A DNA stretch of 64,000 bases from Opitutales bacterium UBA5694 (GCA_002420185.1 DIHO01000018.1:62001-126000); one strand, 5' to 3'; shown: positions 9,906 through 18,564, counted from the first letter of the stretch. Translations and numbers: made by a program. Notes: generated by a model not told the origin, from the letters alone.

Positions 9906-10502
9906 CTAACTGAGATATACGAGCACATACAAGATGGGCCAAATGCCAACGACAAAGAACCAAAACAGCTGGACCGCATGAAAGGTATCTTTCGTCAATT
10001 GCCCCGCATTCAGCTTGACGGACAGACGTAATAGCCCGATCAGGGCCCCAACTGCGTGAATTGCGTGGGTGCCGATGATAAGATAGAAAAAAGCTCCATA
10101 TTGGCTCGAGATCATCGTCAGTCCAAAGTTCAAGAGTCGAATCCACTCAATACCTTGAATTCCAACAAAAGCCACACCAAGCCAAAGGGTCAGTTTGACC
10201 TGCTTTTTGACAACGTCGCCTGTAGGATCTGCTTTAAAGGAGCGGTAGGCCTTGAAAATCATCCAGCCACTCGCAAACAAAACAAGTGAGTTTAAAGCAG
10301 AGGCGACGATTGGGAGCCGAGGCTGGTCCGGCGGTGGCCAGGCTTCAGCGGCAGCACTTATAATTAGAAATGCACTTATCAATGCGGCGAAAAACATCAG
10401 CTCAGCGGCTATGAACATCAGCATACCGAGAGCACTGCTGTTCAATCCGCGCTTTGACCTGGGGACCTCAGGTCCTCCATATGCTGGCTCCATCGTTTTC
10501 AT
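9906..10502 (-). CDS. cytochrome c oxidase subunit III family protein (second copy)
   Basis: A 198-residue, five-helix membrane protein of the CoxC/CyoC family. Recognisable stretches are ALGMLMFIAAELMFFAALIS in the first helix, FYLIIGTHAIHAVGALIG with the conserved His of the fourth helix region, and a final AVQLFWFFVVGIWPILY. It is the second subunit III-type gene in the same operon and diverges from the copy at 10992-11573. Subunit III stabilises the core enzyme and supports proton uptake. Whether this copy assembles with the same CoxA or replaces the other one is unknown. It lies 39 bases downstream of the subunit IV gene. Confidence 0.85.
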   Translation of the reverse strand: MKTMEPAYGGPEVPRSKRGLNSSALGMLMFIAAELMFFAALISAFLIISAAAEAWPPPDQPRLPIVASALNSLVLFASGWMIFKAYRSFKADPTGDVVKKQVKLTLWLGVAFVGIQGIEWIRLLNFGLTMISSQYGAFFYLIIGTHAIHAVGALIGLLRLSVKLNAGQLTKDTFHAVQLFWFFVVGIWPILYVLVYLS

Positions 10503-10541
10503 ATCTAAAACTGCTAACTTACAAATCCTACTTTAAGCCAA

Positions 10542-10973
10542 TTAATGCGATCTTTCTTCGTTGTGCGAGTCGTCGTGAGACTCGCTATGGCCGTGATCAT
10601 CTTCATGGTGCTCATCTCGAGCGATTACCTCTGCTAACGCTTCGTCCTCGGAGTATTTCTTTACCCAATTATGTCCATTAGCGAACATAGCATCAGTTGC
10701 CGTTCCGAAAAAGAAAACGAAAAGCAACGAAAGACACGCCAGTAGTATATAGGGAGCGTAGATCTTCTCGACTTTCAAGTGCATGAAGTACGCGCAGACC
10801 AAGTATGCTTTCCAGATTGCGATACCAAAGGCGGTCGACAACACTAAAAGTGCCCTTGGAACCCCTTCCAAGCCTAGAACGTGAGCCATTTCTGGTCCAA
10901 GAACACTTACGATAAATAATATGAGCAGAGTAAAATAGATCTTTAAGTAACTTGGATGCTTGTGTCCTGACAT
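10542..10973 (-). CDS. cytochrome c oxidase subunit IV (prokaryotic type)
   Basis: A 143-residue protein of the bacterial COX subunit IV / CyoD-like family. It has three transmembrane helices, with the family stretch KAYLVCAYFMHLKVEK between the second and third. The C-terminal tail after about residue 110 is unusually rich in His, Asp and Glu (HHEDDHGHSESHDDSHNE), which could bind metal, although low-complexity His/acidic tails are also common in this family. It lies between the two subunit III genes on the minus strand. It is inferred to help assembly of the CuB-containing core. Confidence 0.85.
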   Translation of the reverse strand: MSGHKHPSYLKIYFTLLILFIVSVLGPEMAHVLGLEGVPRALLVLSTAFGIAIWKAYLVCAYFMHLKVEKIYAPYILLACLSLLFVFFFGTATDAMFANGHNWVKKYSEDEALAEVIARDEHHEDDHGHSESHDDSHNEERSH

Positions 10974-10991
10974 TTTTCGGCTTTCTTTTGA

Positions 10992-11573
10992 TTACTTTGC
11001 AATATACATCAGTGGAAATAAGAAGATCCATACGATGTCTACGAAGTGCCAATACAGACCTATGTTTTCTACACGGTGCCAATTGCGCTCATTTTTGATA
11101 TCGTTTTCGGCTATGATCGCCATGATAACCATCCCACATAACACGTGGAAACCATGTAATCCTGTTGCTAAGTAATAAAAACTCCAGAAGTTGCTGGTGA
11201 AGATTGTGTAGCCGTGCAGTATCTCTGTCACGTATTCGTAGGATTTGAAACCCATGAAGAAACCGCCTAGCATGATGGTTAGCCAGATCCACATACGCGT
11301 TTTCTTAGCGTCTTGTCGCTCCGAGGCAGCATGTGCGAACACGACAAAGAGGCTGGAAGTCAAAAGCCAGAAGGTGTTCGCCGCTCCAATAAAGGTGTTA
11401 GTGTGTGCCGCCTCTGCAGACCATGATGGCCCATGATTAAAGCGGTTTAGTAAGTAGGTAGCTATGAGTCCGCCGAAAATCACAATTTCCGAACCGATTA
11501 TCCACCAAACGGCTAAGCGACCTGTGGGGATTCCAGTGCGACTGCGGCCTGTAGCAACTATTTGGTGAGCCAT
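10992..11573 (-). CDS. ctaE: cytochrome c oxidase subunit III
   Basis: A 193-residue, five-helix subunit III. The frame can be read from 11711, but that part overlaps the end of the subunit I gene; ATG at 11573 gives the usual N-terminus (GIPTGRLAVWWIIGSEIVIF) and lies 20 bases after the subunit I stop. Conserved parts are FWSFYYLATGLHGFHVLCGM, with the helix-IV His pair, and GLYWHFVDIVWIFLFPLMYI at the C-terminus, the classic subunit III ending. It partners CoxA/CoxB encoded immediately upstream. The N-terminal two helices of seven-helix subunit III proteins are absent, as usual for this bacterial form. Confidence 0.92.
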   Translation of the reverse strand: MAHQIVATGRSRTGIPTGRLAVWWIIGSEIVIFGGLIATYLLNRFNHGPSWSAEAAHTNTFIGAANTFWLLTSSLFVVFAHAASERQDAKKTRMWIWLTIMLGGFFMGFKSYEYVTEILHGYTIFTSNFWSFYYLATGLHGFHVLCGMVIMAIIAENDIKNERNWHRVENIGLYWHFVDIVWIFLFPLMYIAK

Positions 11574-11592
11574 ATTGAATTTTCTATTAGAT

Positions 11593-13320
11593 TCAGGATG
11601 CCTCAGGCTCCGGCTTCTCGTTCTGCGGCCAATAATCCTTTTCCCGACCATCGACTGAGTACTCGTATGGGCCACGATACACCTCAGGCAAGACCGGACC
11701 GAAATTCCCATGAGGAGGAGGCGATGGGGCGACCCACTCTAACGTATTCGCCTTCCATGGATTTTTGCCTGCCTTCTCGCCTCGCTTAATACTTACGATA
11801 AAGTTTATCAGAAACGGGATTTGGGATACCAACATCACGATGAGTGACATCGTCGCAAACACCCGCATGTCTTGCATGTCAGCCCCAGCAAGATCGGGAT
11901 AATTTTGGAAGTTGTATATGCGACGGTGCTGACCACCTGCTCCTAAAATGAATAGTGGTATAAAGATTCCATTAAAACCAATTATGGTACCCCAAAAATG
12001 AATTTTTCCCCAAGACTCATTCATCTTTCGCCCGAACATTTTCGGGAACCAATAGTAAATTGCTGCGAACGTAGCTATGATAGCGATAGGCACAAACGTG
12101 TAGTGGAAGTGGGCCAATACGAAATATGTGTCATGGAGATAGATATCTGTTCCACTAGATCCAAGCCAAATCCCCGTCACTCCTCCCAGGAGAAACTCCC
12201 CTGTAAAGGCTAGAGCAAAGAGCATTGCGGTTGTGAATCGGATCGACCCTCCGTAAAGAGTCGCGACAAATGCGAACAGCATAATTGCCACAGGAATCGA
12301 TATCAGCAGCGTCGTTGTCGTGAACAGATAGGTCGCTCTAGGATCCACCCCAGAGATAAATTGATGGTGTGCCCAGACGAAAAAACTTAGGATGCCCAGT
12401 CCAATCGAGCTGTAAAGAATCAACTTGTACGAGAAGAGCTTCTTGCGAGCAAATGTACAAGTCACCTCGGCCACAATGCCCATTGCGGGAAGTAGAACGA
12501 CGTATACTTCGGGGTGACCAAAAAACCAGAACAAATGCTGCCAAAGAACGGGGTCCCCCCCAGCGTTCGCATCGAAAAAAGCAGTCCCCAAAGTTTGGTC
12601 GAAAAGTAGCATTACAGCACCTGCCACCAATGGACCTACAGAACACATGAACAGAATACTGGCGATCACGATCATCCAAACTATCATTGGGATATCGTAT
12701 ATTTTCATACCCTTCGCCCGAGCATTCATCGTCGTTGTAATGAAGTTGATACCCCCTAGCAGGAAAGCCACAATTTCCAGAGTCACCGCTATCAGCCATA
12801 AGGGGGCGCCAAAAGGGGTCGAGTTGTATTGGGCCTTCGCTGACAAAGGAGCGTACGAAGTCCAAGCTCCCCCAAATGCACCACCTGGAACAAAAAAGGA
12901 GGCGAGAAGAACAATCGCACTTAGGAGGAAAATCTGGTAAGAAAGCCGATTTATTTTTGGAAATACCATATCATCACAGCCTATCATCAGGGGAATAAGA
13001 AAATTCCCCATCGCCGCGATTAATACGGGCATTGCCACCCAAAAAATCATTATAGTCCCATGATTTGTTACTAAGCTGTTGTAAGCCGCTGGTGACAATG
13101 TCCCCCAAAAAGGGATCGAAGAACCCGGAAACGCTAACTGCATCCTGAAGACATAAGCGAAATAGCCCCCAATGAGAGCCATCGCCATTCCTGTAAACAT
13201 ATACTGGAAACCGATTATCTTGTGGTCAGTGGAGAAAATGTATTTGCTCCAAAAGGAGAGTTCGTGGTGGTCATCATGGTGCTCCCCATGACCCACCTCT
13301 ACGTGCACTACTTCAGCCAT
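11593..13320 (-). CDS. ctaD: cytochrome c oxidase subunit I (aa3 type)
   Basis: A 575-residue heme-copper oxidase core with twelve helices. All ligand motifs are intact: TNHGTIMIFW (low-spin heme), FGHPEVYVVLLPAMG (CuB His, proton-channel Glu and cross-linked Tyr), VWAHHQFISG (CuB His pair) and HDTYFVLAHFHYT (high- and low-spin heme His). The D-channel entry Asp is present in IGCDDMVFPKIN. These mark a type A1 proton-pumping oxidase. The N-terminus is His/Asp rich (GHGEHHDDHHE). The start overlaps the end of the subunit II gene by 8 bases. This is the only catalytically complete terminal oxidase in the window. Confidence 0.97.
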   Translation of the reverse strand: MAEVVHVEVGHGEHHDDHHELSFWSKYIFSTDHKIIGFQYMFTGMAMALIGGYFAYVFRMQLAFPGSSIPFWGTLSPAAYNSLVTNHGTIMIFWVAMPVLIAAMGNFLIPLMIGCDDMVFPKINRLSYQIFLLSAIVLLASFFVPGGAFGGAWTSYAPLSAKAQYNSTPFGAPLWLIAVTLEIVAFLLGGINFITTTMNARAKGMKIYDIPMIVWMIVIASILFMCSVGPLVAGAVMLLFDQTLGTAFFDANAGGDPVLWQHLFWFFGHPEVYVVLLPAMGIVAEVTCTFARKKLFSYKLILYSSIGLGILSFFVWAHHQFISGVDPRATYLFTTTTLLISIPVAIMLFAFVATLYGGSIRFTTAMLFALAFTGEFLLGGVTGIWLGSSGTDIYLHDTYFVLAHFHYTFVPIAIIATFAAIYYWFPKMFGRKMNESWGKIHFWGTIIGFNGIFIPLFILGAGGQHRRIYNFQNYPDLAGADMQDMRVFATMSLIVMLVSQIPFLINFIVSIKRGEKAGKNPWKANTLEWVAPSPPPHGNFGPVLPEVYRGPYEYSVDGREKDYWPQNEKPEPEAS

Positions 13321-14086
13321 TGTTCCGGTCTTTCTTTTCTTGAGATCGATTTTGATTTACTATTGCTAAAGTGCCTGTATCCGAGGTAGCGGGCGTATTC
13401 GCCGCGAGCCACGCATTGTGCTCGGCTTCTGACTTAATAAATATTCGAGCCCCCATAATCCCATGTGCCACTCCACACATTTCCGCGCATTGGATGTCCC
13501 ACTCACCTTCCAAGATCGGTTTAAAGTGTCCGCTGATAACGCGACCCGGTATGGCATCCTGCTTCAATCGAAAAACGGGGACAGAAAAATTGTGCATTAC
13601 ATCTTTTGATTCGAGGTGGTAAGAATACTGGGTGTTATTTTTAATGTGAAGCTCGTTCACCGATACAATATCATCCTCAGTACCTAAAACCTTGTCCTCG
13701 CCCGCGTGGTAGAACGTCCACGCCCACTGCTGTGCTACGATTCTTACCTCTTCATCAGGTGGAGGAACATCTATCTTTATGTTAAACCATACAAGAAAGG
13801 TCGGGATAATAATCGCCACGTCGCACACAAGAATTAGATAATGCGGAATTTCTATGGCTTGCTTCTGCTTATGCGTTTCACCTGAAATATACTCGGCCTT
13901 GTGACCATCCCGCTGGCGATAGCGAAAGATTAGGTAGAAAAAATACCCGAGTACCAAGAAAAACCAGAAACCCACTAGAATAGTAATGACGTCGAAAAGG
14001 ACATCTATTTGTACCGCATAGCTCGATGCTCGGGGGAGCAAAGACTCCAAAATACCTGGCATAAATTTATCTAAAAACTCAAACAT
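13313..14086 (-). CDS. ctaC: cytochrome c oxidase subunit II
   Basis: A 257-residue subunit with two N-terminal transmembrane helices and a periplasmic cupredoxin domain. The CuA site is intact: CAEMCGVAHGIMGA supplies both Cys, the Glu carbonyl position, one His and Met, and the distal His is in DVMHNFSVP. The electron-entry aromatic stretch is QQWAWTFYHAG. No cytochrome c domain is fused to the C-terminus, so the enzyme is not caa3 in this subunit; a separate diheme cytochrome gene lies just upstream. An ATG at 14086 is used. The gene overlaps ctaD by 8 bases. Confidence 0.95.
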   Translation of the reverse strand: MFEFLDKFMPGILESLLPRASSYAVQIDVLFDVITILVGFWFFLVLGYFFYLIFRYRQRDGHKAEYISGETHKQKQAIEIPHYLILVCDVAIIIPTFLVWFNIKIDVPPPDEEVRIVAQQWAWTFYHAGEDKVLGTEDDIVSVNELHIKNNTQYSYHLESKDVMHNFSVPVFRLKQDAIPGRVISGHFKPILEGEWDIQCAEMCGVAHGIMGARIFIKSEAEHNAWLAANTPATSDTGTLAIVNQNRSQEKKDRNNG

Positions 14087-14122
14087 GGCTGAATAGGGAG
14101 GGAAGTTATCAAATCGGGTTTT

Positions 14123-14260
14123 TTAAAAAACGTACCACAGAACTATAATTACGGCCGAGAAGCCAATGGTTCCTACTAACGTGTAGTAAAACATCTTGCG
14201 AGTGGCGGAGTAAGCGTGAGCTTCTGCCTCTGGATCAAGTTCGTTGTCGCTGTCGCTCAT
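14123..14260 (-). CDS. small single-helix membrane protein in oxidase operon
   Basis: A 45-residue protein. ATG at 14260 (MSDSDNELDPEAEAHAYSA) is chosen over a start 63 bases upstream that would run into the cytochrome gene. An acidic cytoplasmic N-terminus is followed by one transmembrane helix (TLVGTIGFSAVIIVLWYVF), which ends the protein. No family is recognised. It sits between the diheme cytochrome and subunit II genes. Small single-helix proteins are common extra subunits of respiratory oxidases, so a structural role is plausible, but this is inference from context only. Confidence 0.6.
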   Translation of the reverse strand: MSDSDNELDPEAEAHAYSATRKMFYYTLVGTIGFSAVIIVLWYVF

Positions 14261-14294
14261 AAAATTACAGTTTTCGTGGTTAAGATTCGTGAGC

Positions 14295-14954
14295 CTAGTT
14301 CCCAAGCGTTTTGATGTACGCAATTACATCCTTCATCATCTGCTCATCGGCAAGAAGCATCGACATCGGACGCATCTGTGCTCCCGTTATGTCCTGCGGA
14401 TTCGATCCCCGAACACCTGACTTGAACTTCTTCAATTGGTCTAGATGATACCAGTCGTGCTGATTCACAAGACTTGGGGCATTGAGAAGGTCGTTGCCCT
14501 TGCCCTCAGGACCATGGCAGGCTAAGCAAGTCGCGTAGGTTGCTTGTCCTTTGACCGGGTCTCCACCTTCGAGAGTCGGCTCAACGGGAGAAGACCCCAA
14601 CGAAACGATGTAGCTTGCGACTGCTTGCATATCATCTTCTGTAATCATCGTCTGGGCCATCGGCAGCATTCTCAGACCCGCAGTGTCTTCTGCATGTGCA
14701 CCACGTATACCCGCCTTATACTTTTTCAGCTGCTCCACAATATACTTTTCGGAAAGAGACGTCAGAGACGGTGCCAGCTGCAACGGAATTCCCTGTCCGT
14801 CGGGACCATGGCAAATCGTACAATTCCGGTACAGTTGCTCTCCTCGCTTGTCTGCCTCCAACGTCGAGCTAGCGAGGGCGACAACGAAAAGCGTCAGTGC
14901 CACCAAGATTCGCTTTGAAGAATAAAACCCCGCATCAGATCGGTTCGATTTCAT
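14295..14954 (-). CDS. diheme cytochrome c (tandem class I domains)
   Basis: About 219 residues from ATG at 14954; a TTG at 14972 would add six residues. An N-terminal signal sequence (ILVALTLFVVALASSTLEA) is followed by two homologous cytochrome domains. The first carries CTICHGPDGQG, with the axial Met probably in MLPMAQTM. The second carries CLACHGPEGKG, with the Met in MRPMSMLL. The repeated layout resembles cytochrome c4. It heads the oxidase operon, so it is the likely electron donor to CuA, receiving electrons from alternative complex III. Location is the periplasm, either soluble or held by an uncleaved signal. Confidence 0.9.
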   Translation of the reverse strand: MKSNRSDAGFYSSKRILVALTLFVVALASSTLEADKRGEQLYRNCTICHGPDGQGIPLQLAPSLTSLSEKYIVEQLKKYKAGIRGAHAEDTAGLRMLPMAQTMITEDDMQAVASYIVSLGSSPVEPTLEGGDPVKGQATYATCLACHGPEGKGNDLLNAPSLVNQHDWYHLDQLKKFKSGVRGSNPQDITGAQMRPMSMLLADEQMMKDVIAYIKTLGN

Positions 14955-15026
14955 GGGTAGGATTATTAGCAAATACCGGGTACCTGTATAGCATTAGTTG
15001 CGAATTGAAGAATGTATTAAAGCTCT

Positions 15027-15254
15027 TTATACGCACCACAAGGAAGACTTCGAACTCGGGGAGGTTCCCCAACGTTCGGAAGAGGGATCCAGCTGTTCTC
15101 GATTTGGAATGTATGCGATCGACAAACCGACTACTACCTTGAGCGGCAAGCCCTGTGTCAAGGTAAAATCTGCCGGATTGCCCACACTCATTACGGCAGT
15201 TAAGTCCTTACCAATCTCTTGCAACCAGATCGATCGGTCGCTCGTCTCACACAA
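15027..15254 (-). pseudogene. possible remnant of a RodZ-type C-terminal (DUF4115-like) domain
   Basis: The 307-base gap between lepB and the cytochrome gene contains a 75-codon open frame with no good start. Part of it (SIWLQEIGKDLTAVMSVGNP and LTQGLPLKVVVG) resembles the pattern of the C-terminal domain of RodZ-like proteins, where a Trp strand precedes a Gly-Lys turn and a PL-x-VVVG strand. No helix-turn-helix or membrane helix is present. If the resemblance is real, this is a C-terminal scrap. Otherwise it is chance coding in an intergenic region. The call rests on weak motif memory only. Confidence 0.22.
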
Positions 15255-15281
15255 AGGCAGTTAGGCCCCCTGAATCCGAGG

Positions 15282-16619
15282 CTATTTTGTCAGCCCAAAA
15301 CGCTTGGTGAAGGGATAGAAAATCAGCACCGGCCGACCCACAATAGCCGGCTCTGGCACGTAACCCCAGTCGCGGCTGTCAGAGCTGTGGGCACTGTTAT
15401 CGCCCAGCACCACATACCTCTCCTCAGGTACTTCGATTGTTTCCCCTCGTCTCAAAAGGGAATTTCCAATGTGGAAATACCCATCGTAAGGAGCCTCTTT
15501 TGAGTTGTTTTTAACAAAGCCGACCGAGCCCTGCGCCTCTTCCCCGTTTACAAGGAGTTTACCACTGTTGATCTGGAGCTCATTCCCTGGGACCCCGCTC
15601 AGTCGCTTAATGTAATAACTATCCCGGCCTCTCCGAGTCAGTGCGGGTACTTCACTCGTCTTGAAAACGAATCCGTCTCCAACCTTCGGCCTGACAAAAT
15701 GGTAGCTCATCCGATCCACAAATAGCTGATCGCCGGTGTGAATGTCGAAAGACAAAACCGTTTCCCCTTTTTCAAAGAACCGGCCCGTCTTAACAAGGAT
15801 CACGTCCGTCACCAGCCCATTAGCCAGCTTTCTTTGTCCCCTTCCAGCGGTTTCTCCGGAACTGATCTTCTTTTGGATGACTTCGAGAAGCGAGCTCTCT
15901 TTAGGAAACCAGGACTTAAGCAATATGTTCTGATCCTGTTCGTTTAGCATCGGCATATCACTGGAAACATCGAATTCCTGCGGCGTTTTCAACAAAAGAG
16001 GTTTCCCTCCGATCTCAAAAGCAAAACCATTGCCTTTGCCCGGTATTATCAAATGGTGCCGCTTGCTAACCGTATTGACCGGCAACAAACTGTTAGATCG
16101 AATTCGGGTCGAAATCGGTATAAGGAGTTCACCAGCTGCCGGGGCCTTCAAATCGTAGCGAATAGCTCCATTAGCGATTAGTCTAAACGCCCGGCTGATT
16201 ACCCCCGGAGCAGGATTGTCTTCCGTCCACACCTCACTCGTCATTCCGTTGTAGGTCGGCCACATAGAGTTTGTCGGAATCTTGAACGGCTTGATAAAGA
16301 AAGCCGTGAAACCCAAGTAGAGGATCAGAAAGTAGAGTGCGAAATCCACGTTTTCTCCAATCATCGACTGCGGGTAAAAGGCACCCCCCACCTTTTTCAT
16401 GTGCCCTTCCACTCCTTCGATCGCAAGCTTGAGTTTGCCCGCGTCCGCGGTCTTCGCCTTCAACTGTACCCTCAGCTCCTCCAATGTTTTGCCCAGTTCC
16501 GAAACCTCGGAATCGGTGAGCTGGTCTTTCCGAAAATTGTAGACCTTGTGCCCAAGATAGAGCCAGTTTTTGGCAGCACCGCGAAGTTTAGAGTTTTCTG
16601 ACTGTAGGAATCCGAACAT
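15282..16619 (-). CDS. lepB: signal peptidase I, long form with Arg at the catalytic Lys position
   Basis: A 445-residue member of the S26 leader peptidase family, which removes signal peptides of exported proteins at the inner membrane. The soluble N-terminal 85 residues are coiled-coil-like. One membrane helix follows (about 92-110), then the Ser box IPTNSMWPT (S118). The box that normally holds the general-base Lys reads GDQLFVDRMSY, with R303 where Lys is expected. Later boxes are present (YIKRLSGVPGN; GDNSAHSSDSRDWGYV). The Ser-to-Arg spacing is 185 residues against 55 in E. coli, because of a large inserted domain at about 125-290. It is the partner of lepA upstream, a widely conserved lepA-lepB order. 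Confidence 0.88.
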   Translation of the reverse strand: MFGFLQSENSKLRGAAKNWLYLGHKVYNFRKDQLTDSEVSELGKTLEELRVQLKAKTADAGKLKLAIEGVEGHMKKVGGAFYPQSMIGENVDFALYFLILYLGFTAFFIKPFKIPTNSMWPTYNGMTSEVWTEDNPAPGVISRAFRLIANGAIRYDLKAPAAGELLIPISTRIRSNSLLPVNTVSKRHHLIIPGKGNGFAFEIGGKPLLLKTPQEFDVSSDMPMLNEQDQNILLKSWFPKESSLLEVIQKKISSGETAGRGQRKLANGLVTDVILVKTGRFFEKGETVLSFDIHTGDQLFVDRMSYHFVRPKVGDGFVFKTSEVPALTRRGRDSYYIKRLSGVPGNELQINSGKLLVNGEEAQGSVGFVKNNSKEAPYDGYFHIGNSLLRRGETIEVPEERYVVLGDNSAHSSDSRDWGYVPEPAIVGRPVLIFYPFTKRFGLTK

Positions 16620-16761
16620 AGGAAGGGTTTAAAATACCTAGCTGAGCAGCCTTGAACGTATCTGGTCCGATAGAAAGTCTAAACTGCTCATTTGGAAGGA
16701 ATTTAACGATAGTTCGCGATTTGTTGAGATCCCGGTTCTCTGGTTTTCACAATCCTCGCCT

Positions 16762-18564
16762 CTAGTCTCGATCGTTCTTCAAGACCTTAATGAAAGCATC
16801 CGGCGGAATGGAGACATTACCGATATTCTTCATCTTCCGCTTGCCTTCCTTCTGCTTGTCGAGTAGCTTTCGCTTCCTGCTTATATCCCCGCCATAGCAT
16901 TTTGCCGTAACATCTTTTCGCATCGCCCTAACGTTGGCCCGAGCGATGATATTACCGCCGACTGCGGCCTGCACCGCGATCTTAAATAGATGCATCGGTA
17001 TGATGTCCGCCAGCTTCTCGCAAAGCACCTTCCCTTTTACCCGTGCCTTGTCCTGATGTACGATTGACGAGAAAGCGTCCACTGGCTCGCCATTCACCAT
17101 GATGTCCATCTTGACCAGCTTGGACTCTCGATACTCGTCGAGCTCGTAGTCCATCGACCCGTATCCACGCGTGATGCTCTTCAAACGATCGTTGAAATCG
17201 ACCAGAATCTCGTTCAACGGGAGATTGCACACCAACATCAAACGGGTTTCGTCGAGTGTCTCCGTGTGGTCGCAAACGCCTCGCTTGTCCATGACTAAAT
17301 TGAGAATATCACCTATAGAGTCGTTCGGAACGTGGATGGTCGCCTTGATTGTTGGCTCCAAAATTCGTTCAATTGCAGAAGGGTCCGGCAAGTTGATCGG
17401 ATTATCAACTTCGATAACTTCACCAATCACCTTCTCTACCTTGTATATAACACTCGGATACGTTGATATGATATCGACGTCATACTCCCGTCGTATGCGT
17501 TCCTGGATAATCTCCATATGCAACAGACCGAGAAAACCGCAACGAAAGCCAAAACCAAGGGCCATGGAACTTTCTGCCTGAAAACTAAATGCTGCATCAT
17601 TAAGCTGAAGCTTTCCCATTCCTGCTTTCAATTTTTCAAAGTCCGACGTCTCAACCGGGTATATACCCGAAAACACGAGTGGCCGGACTTCCTGATAGCC
17701 GGGCAGCATCTCCTTTGCCTGATTGTGGTAATGGGTAATCGTATCGCCAATCTTTATTTCCGCCACGTTCTTGATATTGCAAACCAAGTACCCCACATCG
17801 CCCGCAGTCAATGTTTCCGACTTCTGCATCGAAGGTGTGAATACACCCACCTCTTTGACCTCTGCTCGCGTATTGTCACTCATCATGACGATTTGGTCGC
17901 CACGCTTAATTTTTCCCGAGAAAGCCCTAATGTAAACGATCGCGCCTCGGTAGGCATCGTATACTGAGTCGAAAACACCCACCCTCGTTTCCCCACAATC
18001 TGTCCACCTTGGAGGGGCAATGCGAAGGGCGATTGCTTCCAGGATTTCCTCGATTCCGATCCCGTTCTTAGCACTCGCTAGAATCGCTTCTTCCGCTGGG
18101 ATTGCCAGCAGGTCCTCCAGCTGTTTCAAGCACAGGTCCAGATTAGCGCTGGGCAGGTCAATTTTATTGATCACTGGAATGATAACCAGGTCCTGATCAA
18201 CCGCTAGGTTCGCGTTGGCAACTGTTTGAGCCTCAACGCCTTGGGCCGCGTCAATAAGGAGAAGTGCTCCTTCACAGGCTGCTAGGCTCCGAGACACTTC
18301 GTAGGAAAAGTCGACATGGCCAGGCGTGTCCATCAAGTTTAGCTGATACAGCTCCCCGTTCTTCGCCTTGTAGTGCATTGTCACGGGATGGCTTTTGATC
18401 GTGATTCCCCGCTCCCGCTCCAGATCCATCGAATCCAGATGCTGCTCGGTCAACACTCGCTGGGTAACGGTCGCCGTATGCTCCAACAACCGGTCCGACA
18501 AAGTCGTCTTCCCATGGTCGACATGGGCTATGATGCTGAAATTTCGCTTATGGTCCGTTTTCAT
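16762..18564 (-). CDS. lepA: elongation factor 4 (LepA), ribosomal back-translocase GTPase
   Basis: A 600-residue translational GTPase. G motifs are intact: AHVDHGKTTLSDR (G1), ERGITIKSH (G2), DTPGHVDF (G3), NKIDLP (G4) and a SAKNG (G5). The C-terminal LepA-specific domain ends with KMKNIGNVSIPPDAFIKVLK, diagnostic of EF4. Length is normal. ATG at 18564 has no Shine-Dalgarno sequence. It acts on stalled ribosomes under ionic or temperature stress. lepB follows 142 bases downstream on the same strand. Confidence 0.98.
   Translation of the reverse strand: MKTDHKRNFSIIAHVDHGKTTLSDRLLEHTATVTQRVLTEQHLDSMDLERERGITIKSHPVTMHYKAKNGELYQLNLMDTPGHVDFSYEVSRSLAACEGALLLIDAAQGVEAQTVANANLAVDQDLVIIPVINKIDLPSANLDLCLKQLEDLLAIPAEEAILASAKNGIGIEEILEAIALRIAPPRWTDCGETRVGVFDSVYDAYRGAIVYIRAFSGKIKRGDQIVMMSDNTRAEVKEVGVFTPSMQKSETLTAGDVGYLVCNIKNVAEIKIGDTITHYHNQAKEMLPGYQEVRPLVFSGIYPVETSDFEKLKAGMGKLQLNDAAFSFQAESSMALGFGFRCGFLGLLHMEIIQERIRREYDVDIISTYPSVIYKVEKVIGEVIEVDNPINLPDPSAIERILEPTIKATIHVPNDSIGDILNLVMDKRGVCDHTETLDETRLMLVCNLPLNEILVDFNDRLKSITRGYGSMDYELDEYRESKLVKMDIMVNGEPVDAFSSIVHQDKARVKGKVLCEKLADIIPMHLFKIAVQAAVGGNIIARANVRAMRKDVTAKCYGGDISRKRKLLDKQKEGKRKMKNIGNVSIPPDAFIKVLKNDRD

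Noticed and set aside
9700..10146. A 148-residue start for the small oxidase-operon protein
   Set aside because: The first 82 residues overlap the upstream subunit III gene and look random; ATG at 9900 gives a proper signal sequence.
11574..11711. N-terminal extension of subunit III to 11711
   Set aside because: It overlaps the coding end of subunit I, and the conserved N-terminus begins just after ATG at 11573.
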